This document shows positions 44,888-52,822 of a stretch of DNA of 64,000 bases, in pieces. Both the position numbers and the translations under genes were made by a program. Below the pieces are notes generated by a model, which was given only the letters and a program-made list of their open reading frames with translations, searched no databases and was not told where the DNA came from. The first letter of the stretch is position 1. The number at the start of each line of letters is the position of its first letter. This DNA comes from Caldilineaceae bacterium SB0661_bin_32 (GTDB lineage Bacteria > Chloroflexota > Anaerolineae > Caldilineales > Caldilineaceae): assembly GCA_009841235.1 (NCBI GenBank), contig VXMH01000076.1, positions 1 through 64,000 of the forward strand, given 5' to 3'.

Positions 44888-45910
44888 CTAGCGGGATTGG
44901 GTCAGTTCTGCCACCAGAATGTCGATTTCAGTGTTGGGGTCGGCGCCGGTCTTCATGGCGAAGTCGGACGAGAGGAGCCGGTCGAGAATGCCTTCCAGTT
45001 GGGGGAGGGCATAGTTGCGGCTCTGGGCCATCGCTTTTTTGACGGGAAAGGGGCTCTCGCCCACGCGGCCGGCGACGTCGTATTCGTTTCCGGGCCCGCG
45101 GGAGGTCTCATCCTTGACTTTGATCATAATGCGGTACTGGCGGGTAATCATGGTCAGAAGGTAGAAGGGGTTGGCGTCGTTGCGGCGCAGCGCGTACAGG
45201 GCCCGCATCGCTTTGCGTCCATTTCGCTGGCCGATGGCGTCGGTCAGGTCCCAGATGAGGGCTTCGCTGGTGTCGCTTACGAGGCGCTGGACGTCGTCCG
45301 GCGTGATGGAGCGGCCGGCGGCGTAGGAGCGCAGTTTATCCAGCTCCAGGGTCAGGCGGCGCAGGTCGGCGCCCACGTAGGTAGCCAGCATCTGCACAGC
45401 CTGGCCTTCGATTTTGATCCCATCCCGGCGTGCGGTATTGGCGATCCAGGCAGGCAGGGCGCGGGCCTCGGGCGTGTTCAGCTCCTCGATCGCCAGGAGA
45501 CCGTCCCTGCTCAGCTGGTCGAGACCGGCGAGGCCGTCCAGGCCTCTCCAGATGGCGCGCCGTTTGTCCAGTTTGTCGTCGATCAAGACGAGGTCATTTG
45601 AAAGGCCTGGATCAGCGAGCGCTTCCAGGATCTGGCGCGCCTCTGCCTGCGCGGCGGTGTTGGGCGACTTGGCCGTGCCCAGACGCGACTCGAGATGGGC
45701 GAGGTAGCCGCGCACGATGATCAGGCGCCGGTCGGCGAGGAAGGGCAGGGCGCCGACATGGTATAGAATATCGCTTGCGTCGGAGCGGGCGCCGTCAAGT
45801 TCGGCGATGTTCAGCGAGGCCATCTCCGGATCGCCGAGGGCCTGCTTCAACTGGCGGAGGCGCTGCCCCAAGAGAAACTCATCGGGCGCGAGGAGCAGAT
45901 AGTTTGTCAA
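44888..45910 (-). CDS. holA: DNA polymerase III, delta subunit
   Basis: A 340-residue HolA-type protein of the clamp loader, which opens the sliding clamp onto DNA. Family features are the N-terminal NYLLLAPDEFLLGQRLRQLK, the ADRRLIIVRGY stretch, and the C-terminal helical region with YRIMIKVKDE. It is near the family's usual length (about 340). The start at 45910 precedes the DUF6391 gene stop by 33 bases. This housekeeping gene supports that the surrounding block is core chromosome. Confidence 0.9.
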   Translation of the reverse strand: MTNYLLLAPDEFLLGQRLRQLKQALGDPEMASLNIAELDGARSDASDILYHVGALPFLADRRLIIVRGYLAHLESRLGTAKSPNTAAQAEARQILEALADPGLSNDLVLIDDKLDKRRAIWRGLDGLAGLDQLSRDGLLAIEELNTPEARALPAWIANTARRDGIKIEGQAVQMLATYVGADLRRLTLELDKLRSYAAGRSITPDDVQRLVSDTSEALIWDLTDAIGQRNGRKAMRALYALRRNDANPFYLLTMITRQYRIMIKVKDETSRGPGNEYDVAGRVGESPFPVKKAMAQSRNYALPQLEGILDRLLSSDFAMKTGADPNTEIDILVAELTQSR

Positions 45911-45943
45911 TGCGCTACCAATCCCGGAGGCAGCGGCCCCCGG

Positions 45944-46540
45944 TCATTGCGGTTCTGCGAAGGTGACGCGATAGGCCTGCCCGCGCTTCAAAGGGACGAC
46001 CTGGGCCAGCACGCGATTGCCGATAGTGGTTAAGGTAGTCAGACGCTGCAACCTCATTCCCAGCGGTGTTGAGACCAGGAGGGCAAGCGTCATAAGTCCA
46101 GCTGTCACTGTCATTCTGTCGAGGAGCGACCTGCCGCTGCCGGGCCGGCGTCGGATTGGAGACTCCGCGCGTGCGGCTGGACTTCCTTCCTCTCCCAACG
46201 GGAATGTCCCTTTGGGCAGGCGTAACTGCGGATTCCGCCAGTCGATACTGCCGAGAAATGCGGCTGCGGTTACCAGGAGAATGCTGGCGGTCAGGTTCGT
46301 GCCGCAGTTGGGATGGAAGGCCAACTCCTCTTCGCCATCCTGAAGACGCTGGATCGCCTCGCCGACGGCCTCTTCGATCGCTTCGCCGGACAGCTGCCCG
46401 TAGAGCGTAAAGCCCCAGGGGTCGCTCATGCCGGCAAAGACACGGCGGGGAAAACGGGCCGCCAGCAGATGTATGGTGGCGTGTTCGATGGCGTGATGCT
46501 GCCTGGTCTGCTGGAGGACGGCGGCCAAGGCCCCAAGCAT
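45944..46540 (-). CDS. DUF6391-like membrane protein
   Basis: A 198-residue protein that I recognise only tentatively as DUF6391. The N-terminal QHHAIEHATIHLLA has clustered His-Glu-His residues, and LAFHPNCGTNL lies near residue 95-105; both recall this family of unknown function, seen in Chloroflexota and cyanobacteria. Two hydrophobic segments (SILLVTAAAFLGS and AGLMTLALLVSTPLG) suggest a membrane protein. It starts six bases after the stop of transketolase, on the same strand, so it is likely co-transcribed with it. Confidence 0.72.
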   Translation of the reverse strand: MLGALAAVLQQTRQHHAIEHATIHLLAARFPRRVFAGMSDPWGFTLYGQLSGEAIEEAVGEAIQRLQDGEEELAFHPNCGTNLTASILLVTAAAFLGSIDWRNPQLRLPKGTFPLGEEGSPAARAESPIRRRPGSGRSLLDRMTVTAGLMTLALLVSTPLGMRLQRLTTLTTIGNRVLAQVVPLKRGQAYRVTFAEPQ

Positions 46541-46546
46541 AGGCGG

Positions 46547-48619
46547 CTACGCCTCCAGGAGTGTCTGCGCGGCGCTGACGACGGCTTCGACGGTCAGGCC
46601 CAGATTGGCGTAAACATCCTGCTGGGGCGCGCTGGCGCCGAAGCGGTTGAGGCCGATGGCGGCGCCTCGGGCGGGGTCGTTGCCGACCCAGCGTTCCCAG
46701 CCCTGGGTGACGCCGGCTTCGACGGAGAGCTTGAGAGCGTTCGACGGCAGGACGTCCTGCTGGTAGGCGGGCGCCTGTGCGGCGAAGAGCTCCCAGCTGG
46801 GCAGGCTGACGACGCGCACGTCGGCGCCGTTCTCAACGAGCCGCTGGGCCGCGTCGTAGGCGAGCTCGAGCTCGCTGCCGGAAGCGATGAGGACCAGCTC
46901 GCGCGCGGCGCCGGTTGCTCCGTTGCTCCGGTAGAAGACATATCCGCCCTGGGCCGCGCCGTCGGCTGCGGCGACACCTGCGGCGGACCGGTCGTAGACG
47001 GGCAGATTCTGGCGTGAGAAGATCAGCGCAGTGGGGCCGCTCCTGTTTTGCAGGGCCGATTTCCAGGCCTGCGCGACCTCGTTGGCGTCGGCAGGGCGGA
47101 TGACGGTGAGGTTGGGAATGGCGCGCAGGGCGGCCACCTGTTCGACGGGCTGATGGGTGGGGCCGTCTTCGCCGACACCGATGCTGTCGTGGGTGAAGAT
47201 GTAGATGACGGGCGCGCCCATAAGGGCGGCCAGGCGGACACTGGCGCGCATGTAGTCGCTGAAGACGAGGAAGGTGCCTCCGTAGGGGATGACGCCGCCG
47301 TGCAGGGCCATGCCGTTGAGGACGGCGCCCATGCCGTGTTCGCGAACGCCGAAACGGAAGTTGCGGCCGCTGTAGGAATCGGGCTGAAAGTCGGGGCTGC
47401 CGCTGATGATCGTCTTGTTGCTGGGCGCGAGGTCGGCGCTGCCGCCGATGAGATTGGTGATGACGGGCGCGAGGGCGTTGAGCGTATCGCCGCTGGCGTT
47501 GCGGGTGGCCGCGCTGCCGCCTGCGTCGAAAGTGGGCAGGGCGTCCTCCCAGCCGTCGGGGAGCTGGCCCTGCAGTATCGCGCTCAGCTGGGCGGCCAGC
47601 CCCGGATGGGCGGCGGCGTAGGCATCCCACAGGGCACTGTCGTCGGATTCGAGCCTTTTGCCGCGCGCGACGGCCTGGAGGCAGAAGTCACGGACGTCGG
47701 CGGGCAGATAGAAGGTCGGCTCCTGCGGCCATTCGAGGGTGGCCTTGGTCTGGGCGACCTCTTCGTCGGGAAGCGCGTCGCTGTGCATATCGGGCTCGCC
47801 CTGTTTGGGGGCCCCGAAGCCGATGACGGTAGTGCAGCCGATGAGGCTGGGTCGCGGGTCCTGTTTGGCGGCGGCGATGGCGGCGTCGACGGCGGCGCCG
47901 TCCATGCCGTCCACTTTGAGAACGTGCCAGCCGTAGGCCTCGAAGCGCTGGTACTGGTCCTCGGTGAAGGCCAGATCCGTGTAACCGTCGATGGTGACGC
48001 GGTTGTCGTCGTAGAGATAGATCAGTTTGCCGAGTCGAAGGTGACCGGCGAGGCTGGCCGCTTCCTGGGCGACGCCCTCCATCAGGTCGCCGTCGCTGAC
48101 GATGGCGTAGACGTGGTGTGAAATGACGTCGTGACCGGGCCGGTTGAAGTTGGCGGCGAGCCACTGTTCGGCGATGGCCATGCCGACGCCGTTGGCGAAG
48201 CCCTGTCCGAGTGGGCCGGTGGTGGTCTCGACGCCGGGCGCGTGGCCGTATTCGGGGTGGCCGGGGGTCATGCTGCCGTACTGGCGGAAGTTCTTGAGCT
48301 CCTTCAGGGGGAGATCGTAGCCGGTCAGGTGGAGCAGGGAATAGAGGAGCATGGATCCGTGGCCGGCGCTGAGGATGAAGCGGTCGCGGTTGTGCCATTC
48401 GGGGTTGGCCGGATTGTAGCGCAGATGTCTGCGCCAGAGCGTCAAGGCGGCCGCGGCCATGCCCATAGGCAGGCCGGCGTGTCCCGAGTTGGCGGCCTGG
48501 ACGGCGTCCAATGCAAGCATGCGAATGGTGTTGACTACATTCTCTTCCAAATCCGGATCGATGTTGGGGCTTTCGAAAGGCAGGGACGCGGCGCCCTGGC
48601 CGTTGGTGTTGGGTGACAT
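46547..48619 (-). CDS. tkt: Transketolase
   Basis: A 690-residue ThDP-dependent transketolase, moving two-carbon units in the pentose phosphate pathway. The ThDP site is visible in [24 protein letters not shown], and family motifs include [51 protein letters not shown] and the C-terminal [13 protein letters not shown]. Length matches bacterial enzymes (about 660-690). The next gene on this strand upstream is an ABC transporter, 82 bases away. Its product and the holA region mark this as core metabolism. Confidence 0.96.
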   Translation of the reverse strand: MSPNTNGQGAASLPFESPNIDPDLEENVVNTIRMLALDAVQAANSGHAGLPMGMAAAALTLWRRHLRYNPANPEWHNRDRFILSAGHGSMLLYSLLHLTGYDLPLKELKNFRQYGSMTPGHPEYGHAPGVETTTGPLGQGFANGVGMAIAEQWLAANFNRPGHDVISHHVYAIVSDGDLMEGVAQEAASLAGHLRLGKLIYLYDDNRVTIDGYTDLAFTEDQYQRFEAYGWHVLKVDGMDGAAVDAAIAAAKQDPRPSLIGCTTVIGFGAPKQGEPDMHSDALPDEEVAQTKATLEWPQEPTFYLPADVRDFCLQAVARGKRLESDDSALWDAYAAAHPGLAAQLSAILQGQLPDGWEDALPTFDAGGSAATRNASGDTLNALAPVITNLIGGSADLAPSNKTIISGSPDFQPDSYSGRNFRFGVREHGMGAVLNGMALHGGVIPYGGTFLVFSDYMRASVRLAALMGAPVIYIFTHDSIGVGEDGPTHQPVEQVAALRAIPNLTVIRPADANEVAQAWKSALQNRSGPTALIFSRQNLPVYDRSAAGVAAADGAAQGGYVFYRSNGATGAARELVLIASGSELELAYDAAQRLVENGADVRVVSLPSWELFAAQAPAYQQDVLPSNALKLSVEAGVTQGWERWVGNDPARGAAIGLNRFGASAPQQDVYANLGLTVEAVVSAAQTLLEA

Positions 48620-48701
48620 CGGTGGCAGATTCCTTAGCGTGAATGGTAGCTGTCAGCCGGCGGCGCGTTAAGAATACATGTGCCGCAGAGTTTAGATCGG
48701 A

Positions 48702-50144
48702 TTATAACGCGATCCCAGGAAGATCGAAAGACTGTGCCTTGTAAAGGTCATGGAAGAGGCCGCGACGGGTCAGCAGTTCATCGCGGCTGCCGGTTTCGAC
48801 GATGCGGCTCTGGTCGATGACGAGGACTCTGTCGGCGTTTAGGATTGTTGAGAGGCGATGGGCGACGACGATTGCGGTCCGTCCGGCGCGTGCTTGTTCG
48901 AAGGCGGTGCGGACCTTTTGCTCTGTCAGGGTGTCAAGCGCGGAGGTGGCTTCGTCGAGCAGGAGGAGCCTGGGGCGCTTGAGGAGGGCGCGGGCGATGG
49001 CGAAACGCTGGCGTTCTCCGCCGGAGAGCGTCAGGCCGCGTTCACCGATGACGGTTCGGTAGTCGCGGGGCAGACCGGTGATGAATTCATCGATCTGTGC
49101 GGCGCGCGCAGCTTCGCCGACGGCGCCGGCATCTTCGTCGCGGCGCGGATAGTTGATGTTGCGGCTGATGCTGTCGTTCCAGAAAAACAGTTCCTGGGAG
49201 ACGAGGCCAATCTGATCTCGCAGTGAGGTCAGAGATAGTTCTCGCAGGTCGACCCCATCCAGCGCAATGGTCCCGGACTGGGGCGTGTAGAAGCCCATGA
49301 TCAGGTCGATGATGGTGGACTTGCCGCCGCCGCTGGGGCCGACGATGCCGACGAATTCGCCGGGCCCGACGCGGAAGGTGACGTCGCGTGCGCCGAAGTC
49401 GCCGCGGCCGTAGTCGAAGGAGACGTTGTTGAAGGCCAGCGCGGCTGCAGCAGGGGGAGGTGCGCCTTCGACGCTTTCCTCCTGGGACGTACCTGAGGGC
49501 GACAGAACTCTGACGCCGGATGGTTCGCGGGAGAGGGCCAAAAGCGCATCCACTTTTTCGGCGTTGAAGGCCCGGATTGTGCGCATGCCGGGGAAGAACT
49601 CGGTCAAATAACTCTGGCCGGCCTCCAAAATATTGGAAAAGTCGCGGTCGAGGCGCTGGGAATGGTTGCGGGTCTTGCGCGTGAGGAGCAAGGAGAGAGG
49701 GAAAGCGAGCAGCGTCAGAAGGGTGAGGCGCCAGTGCAACGCTGTCATGGCAGCGAGCGTGCCCAGGAGGAGGATAGCGCTCATCGCGAGCGGCAGAAGG
49801 TGGTGCCCGACGAAGAGATCGCCGATTCTGCCGCAGCTGCGAGTGAGGCGATGAAGATGCTCTCCGGTCTTGAACTGCTCCAGGTCGGCGAGGCGGACGT
49901 GCAGGAGGTGGTCGAACAGGTCGCGGCGCAGGCGTTGGGAGACGCTTTCGCCTATGAAGGCGCGCAAGTAGTGGTTGGCGGCGTTGAGGCCGGCGCTGAG
50001 AACAGGCACGATTACCATGCCGACTCCCGTGCCGATGAGAGAGAGGGCGACGAGGAGCGTAATCCTGGGGATCTGCTTTTTCAGCTCCTCCTTGATGAGA
50101 GGAAAGGAGGTTCTCGGTTCTTCGGCATTAACGGACGAGGACAT
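48702..50144 (-). CDS. ABC half-transporter (MsbA-like) with a reduced membrane domain
   Basis: A 480-residue fused membrane-ATPase exporter subunit; typical members have 570-600. The C-terminal nucleotide-binding domain (about 240-475) is complete: Walker A GPSGGGKST, signature LSGGERQRF, LLLLDEATSALD and AHRLSTI. The membrane part is short. After one N-terminal hydrophobic stretch it has the QRLRRDLFDHLLHVRL coupling region and two helices (about 110-155), then jumps from FNAEKVDALLAL to a Pro/Ser linker. The region where helices 5-6 should lie appears to be missing. It may be a degenerate, non-functional exporter. Confidence 0.85.
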   Translation of the reverse strand: MSSSVNAEEPRTSFPLIKEELKKQIPRITLLVALSLIGTGVGMVIVPVLSAGLNAANHYLRAFIGESVSQRLRRDLFDHLLHVRLADLEQFKTGEHLHRLTRSCGRIGDLFVGHHLLPLAMSAILLLGTLAAMTALHWRLTLLTLLAFPLSLLLTRKTRNHSQRLDRDFSNILEAGQSYLTEFFPGMRTIRAFNAEKVDALLALSREPSGVRVLSPSGTSQEESVEGAPPPAAAALAFNNVSFDYGRGDFGARDVTFRVGPGEFVGIVGPSGGGKSTIIDLIMGFYTPQSGTIALDGVDLRELSLTSLRDQIGLVSQELFFWNDSISRNINYPRRDEDAGAVGEAARAAQIDEFITGLPRDYRTVIGERGLTLSGGERQRFAIARALLKRPRLLLLDEATSALDTLTEQKVRTAFEQARAGRTAIVVAHRLSTILNADRVLVIDQSRIVETGSRDELLTRRGLFHDLYKAQSFDLPGIAL

Positions 50145-50288
50145 TGGGTTCGCCTGGCGTCGGCCACTATGGAAGACGGGCGGGCGCGGCAGAAGTAGAT
50201 TTTAACATGGGTGTCTAAGGGAAACTGCAGAGGTCAGTGGTCAGCGGTCGGTGGCTTGGGACTTCTTGTGGGGGTAGGTACTGCTGAC

Positions 50289-50450
50289 ACGTTGATGGGG
50301 AGGAATAAACGCGGTCGCCGGCGAGGGCACCCACAAGGGATGCTACTACGGGCATCTGCGAAGTGGGGGCGCAGACTCTGTTGGCTGGATACGTTGATGG
50401 GGAAGAATAGGCGCGGTCGCTAGTGAGGGCACACACAAGGGGTGCCCCTA
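50289..50450. repeat. Two 60-bp imperfect direct repeats (REP-like)
   Basis: Copies at 50289-50348 and 50391-50450 match at about 50 of 60 positions by my alignment. Each contains a GGGCAC..CACAAGGG core that can fold back (GGGCAC with GTGCCC in the second). This resembles the GGGCAACCACAAGGGTTGCC-type intergenic repeats seen in many environmental genomes. Confidence 0.6.
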
Positions 50451-50511
50451 CCAATTATCGGTCACTTTCGGCTGAAAAACCGATCTTTCGTCGCTGCAGC
50501 TCCTATCTGAA

Positions 50512-50577
50512 TTCCCCGCAGTTCCTTCAGGGTCGACCCTTCTAGCAATTTCCCGCAGTTGCTTCGGGATTGACCCA
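50512..50577. repeat. Pair of 29-bp degenerate direct repeats
   Basis: Positions 50512-50540 and 50549-50577 share TTCCCGCAGTT, CTTC, GG and GACCC in the same order. They differ at about seven positions. Function unknown; they lie directly before the promoter of the IclR unit. Confidence 0.5.
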
Positions 50578-50589
50578 AATTAACCCCGT

Positions 50590-50618
50590 TTGACAAGGCA
50601 GACTATCCATAGTATGAT
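50590..50618 (+). promoter_or_regulatory. Near-consensus sigma-70 promoter of the IclR unit
   Basis: TTGACA (50590-50595) and TATGAT (50613-50618) are separated by exactly 17 bases: a perfect -35 and a five-of-six -10 element. It points into the IclR gene 226 bases downstream. Confidence 0.8.
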
Positions 50619-50621
50619 AGC

Positions 50622-50642
50622 TTGCGGAATCAGATTCCGCAA
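50622..50642. promoter_or_regulatory. Perfect palindrome overlapping the transcription start (likely operator)
   Basis: TTGCGGAAT, a CAG spacer, then ATTCCGCAA form a perfect 9+3+9 palindrome. It starts four bases after the -10 element, so it covers the expected transcription start. GGAAT..ATTCC cores resemble operators of IclR-family regulators, and an IclR gene is the first gene of the unit. Confidence 0.7.
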
Positions 50643-50739
50643 CTACTCCCAATTCCTATTGTTGCGGCCCAATATTCCATCATCCTTCCGGCAAATGGGC
50701 GACGCAGCCTTTGCTTATCTTGTTGTTTGGACTGAACGT

Positions 50740-50811
50740 TATCCTCAGCGACCTGGCAAAGTAACAAGATTTCGTAAGGATTGTTGTTACTTTATGACGC
50801 CGCTGAGGATA
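50740..50811. repeat. Nested double palindrome in the IclR leader
   Basis: Outer arms TATCCTCAGCG (50740-50750) and CGCTGAGGATA (50801-50811) are perfect complements, as are inner arms AAAGTAACAA (50758-50767) and TTGTTACTTT (50784-50793). Seven-base internal loops separate them on both sides, so the 72 bases fold into one symmetric hairpin ending 32 bases before the IclR start. Confidence 0.8.
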
Positions 50812-50843
50812 TTCATCATAACTTTTCAGGTATTAATAACAAT

Positions 50844-51632
50844 ATGACGGACAAGAGGCATCGCACAGTCGTTGCCGTAGAAAGAGCAGTTGATGTTCTT
50901 CTATATTTGGCTAAGCGTTCTATTCCCGCTGGTGTGACTGACCTTGCTAAAGACCTCAACTTGAGTAGAGGTGCGGCTCATCGCTATTTGACCTCTCTCG
51001 TTGAAAAGGGCTTAGCAATCCAGCATCAGGAAACTGACAAATATTCTTTAGGGCCATCTGTGCTAATTTTGTCTCAAGCTTTTCTCCACCAGTTGAGCTT
51101 CAGATCTCGGGCCCTGCCCTATATGAATGACCTCCATCAGTTGTCCGGAGAGACAGTTTCTTTAGCCGTCCGCTACCAGGATCGCCGCATATGCGTTGAT
51201 CAGATCGAGGGTACCAATCCGCTGCGCTATAAAGCCGAGATCGGGAAGCCGTACCATTTATATTATGGATCACCCGGCAAGGTCATTTTGGCCAATCTGT
51301 CGGAGCACGAGATTAAGACAATCCTCCAAGATCCAAATCTGCGACTGCCCGCCACGGATGCTCCGGTGGACCGAGAGGCGCTGCTTAAGGAACTGAGTCA
51401 GATACGAAAACAGGGTTTTGCAACCAGCATCGGCGAGACTCTGTCCGGCCTTAGCGGGGTCTCCGCTGTTATCAAAGATCATACCGGGGAGGTAGTTGGA
51501 ACTGTCGGGATCAGCGGTTTATCTTTGCGGTTCACCCCGGAAAGAATGGCCGAGTTCGGAAGCATGGTTAAAGAGGCCGCCCAGGAAATCTCGAAGGAGT
51601 TGGGATATTTGATCGCGAATCGGGAAGAATAA
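50844..51632 (+). CDS. IclR family transcriptional regulator
   Basis: A 262-residue IclR regulator. The N-terminal winged helix-turn-helix is AVDVLLYLAKRSIPAGVTD through SRGAAHRYLTSLVEKGLA, with the ligand-binding domain behind it (ALPYMNDLHQLSGETVSLA; GKVILANL; ATSIGETLSGLSGVSA). Such proteins repress catabolic operons until they bind the inducing metabolite. The ATG at 50844 is preferred over 50781 because it fits family N termini. Its stop overlaps the epimerase start (TAATG). It probably controls itself and the downstream island through the palindromes upstream. Confidence 0.93.
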   Translation: MTDKRHRTVVAVERAVDVLLYLAKRSIPAGVTDLAKDLNLSRGAAHRYLTSLVEKGLAIQHQETDKYSLGPSVLILSQAFLHQLSFRSRALPYMNDLHQLSGETVSLAVRYQDRRICVDQIEGTNPLRYKAEIGKPYHLYYGSPGKVILANLSEHEIKTILQDPNLRLPATDAPVDREALLKELSQIRKQGFATSIGETLSGLSGVSAVIKDHTGEVVGTVGISGLSLRFTPERMAEFGSMVKEAAQEISKELGYLIANREE

Positions 51633-52582
51633 TGAACCAACGTCGTTTTTTGATAACCGGTGGCCATGGTTGTGTTGGGGCCTGGGTGGCTAAAAACCTG
51701 GTTCAGGCCGGAGACCCAACGCTGGTATATGATCTGGATCTCGAGCCCAAGCGGATGGCGTTACTGATGAAACCAGAGGAGATTGCCAGCATAACGTTTA
51801 TCCGGGGCGATATAACCGATGGCGAACAGCTAACTCAGGTCATTGGGGATAACGGCATTACCCGAATTATTCATCTGGCTGCGCTGCAACACCCTGACTG
51901 TCACGCTAACCCGATAAGGGGCGCTCAAATAAATGTTATCGGCACCTTGAACGTCTTTGAAGCAGCAAAACGCTTTCCAGATCAAGTGCAGCAGTTGGTC
52001 TACGCCAGTTCATCGGCGGCCATGGGCCCTGAAGAAGCCTATGAGGTCATGCCTATTCCTGATGATGCCCCCCTGTTTCCGGCCAGCTACTATGGCGTCT
52101 TCAAGGCGTGCAACGAGGAGAGTGCCCGGATCTATTGGTTGAATGAGAGACTATCCAGTATCGGCTTACGTCCTGGGGTACTCTATGGACCGGGACGAGA
52201 CCAAGGACGCAGCGCGGACCTGACAGTAGCCATTAAGGCGGGGCTAGCGGGACAGCAGTTCCACATCGACTTTGGCGGACGCATAAACGCCCAGTTTGTA
52301 GATGACGTTGCTAAAGCCTTCATCGCCTGCGCTAAGGCCGAACACAAAGGCGCGTCAACGTTTAATTTGCGCGGGATAGTGGCCTCAATCTCCGAGTTCG
52401 TGGCCGAGATCGAGCGACAGATCCCATCTGCCCGCGGACTTATCACCCATGGCCAGGAGCATATCCCCGCACCATCAGACGTAGATGACAAGGGGCTACG
52501 TGGGCTCATCGGACAGGCTCCAATCACTCCCCTGGCTGATGGTATCGCCCAGACCAGAGCAATCTTTCAACAAATGGTATGA
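51632..52582 (+). CDS. NAD-dependent epimerase/dehydratase
   Basis: A 316-residue extended short-chain dehydrogenase. The NAD loop GGHGCVGAWVAKNLV begins at residue 8, and the catalytic Tyr-x3-Lys is YYGVFKACNEE. The VIGTLNVFEAAKRFP and QLVYASSSAAMGPEEAY segments are typical of the family. It is the first enzyme of the IclR unit, overlapping the regulator by one base, and its own stop overlaps the next start (ATGA). It likely acts on a sugar or sugar acid; substrate unknown. Confidence 0.92.
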   Translation: MNQRRFLITGGHGCVGAWVAKNLVQAGDPTLVYDLDLEPKRMALLMKPEEIASITFIRGDITDGEQLTQVIGDNGITRIIHLAALQHPDCHANPIRGAQINVIGTLNVFEAAKRFPDQVQQLVYASSSAAMGPEEAYEVMPIPDDAPLFPASYYGVFKACNEESARIYWLNERLSSIGLRPGVLYGPGRDQGRSADLTVAIKAGLAGQQFHIDFGGRINAQFVDDVAKAFIACAKAEHKGASTFNLRGIVASISEFVAEIERQIPSARGLITHGQEHIPAPSDVDDKGLRGLIGQAPITPLADGIAQTRAIFQQMV

Positions 52583-52803
52583 AACGGTTGGCTAACTCCA
52601 TGGTCCATTTGAATGACAATGACGGCCAATTTGAAAAACTACCAGTGGGTCAGGGGACGATTGATTTTGGAGCGATGAACAACAAACTGCTCGAAATTGG
52701 ATACCCGCGCCCTTGTATATTGGAGATTGTCATTCCCGGCGGCACTGATGAAGATTTTCGGGTATCTAAGACGGCACTTGAAGAGTTGGGCTGGCAAACC
52801 TGA
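52579..52803 (+). pseudogene. C-terminal stump of a TIM-barrel sugar isomerase
   Basis: A 74-residue product matching only the C-terminal quarter of AP-endonuclease-2-like sugar isomerases (VHLNDNDGQFEKLPVGQGTIDF, then ALEELGWQT). The full-length relative at 58426-59238 aligns here from VHLSDN to ELGWQS. The first 190 residues are missing, and the ATG overlaps the epimerase stop (ATGA). It looks like the remainder after a deletion that joined the epimerase to it, although it could still be translated. Confidence 0.8.
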
Positions 52804-52822
52804 GTTTCAAGGGAAAGACAAC

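Larger units (their letters stand above)
50145..50588. other. Non-coding stretch with repeats before the IclR island
   Basis: No gene is supported here. The stretch holds two pairs of short direct repeats (listed separately) and ends at the promoter of the IclR unit. It marks the join between the GC-rich core block and the AT-richer island. Confidence 0.6.

Noticed and set aside
47048..48121. A 357-residue plus-strand open frame
   Set aside because: It is antisense to transketolase, which has all its motifs.
50205..50460. Possible CRISPR array
   Set aside because: Only two imperfect 60-bp copies are present, with one spacer-like gap of 42 bases, and no cas genes are near.
50590..50847. An 85-residue frame across the IclR promoter
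   Set aside because: It starts at the -35 element itself, so it cannot be transcribed from that promoter, and it contains the palindromes.
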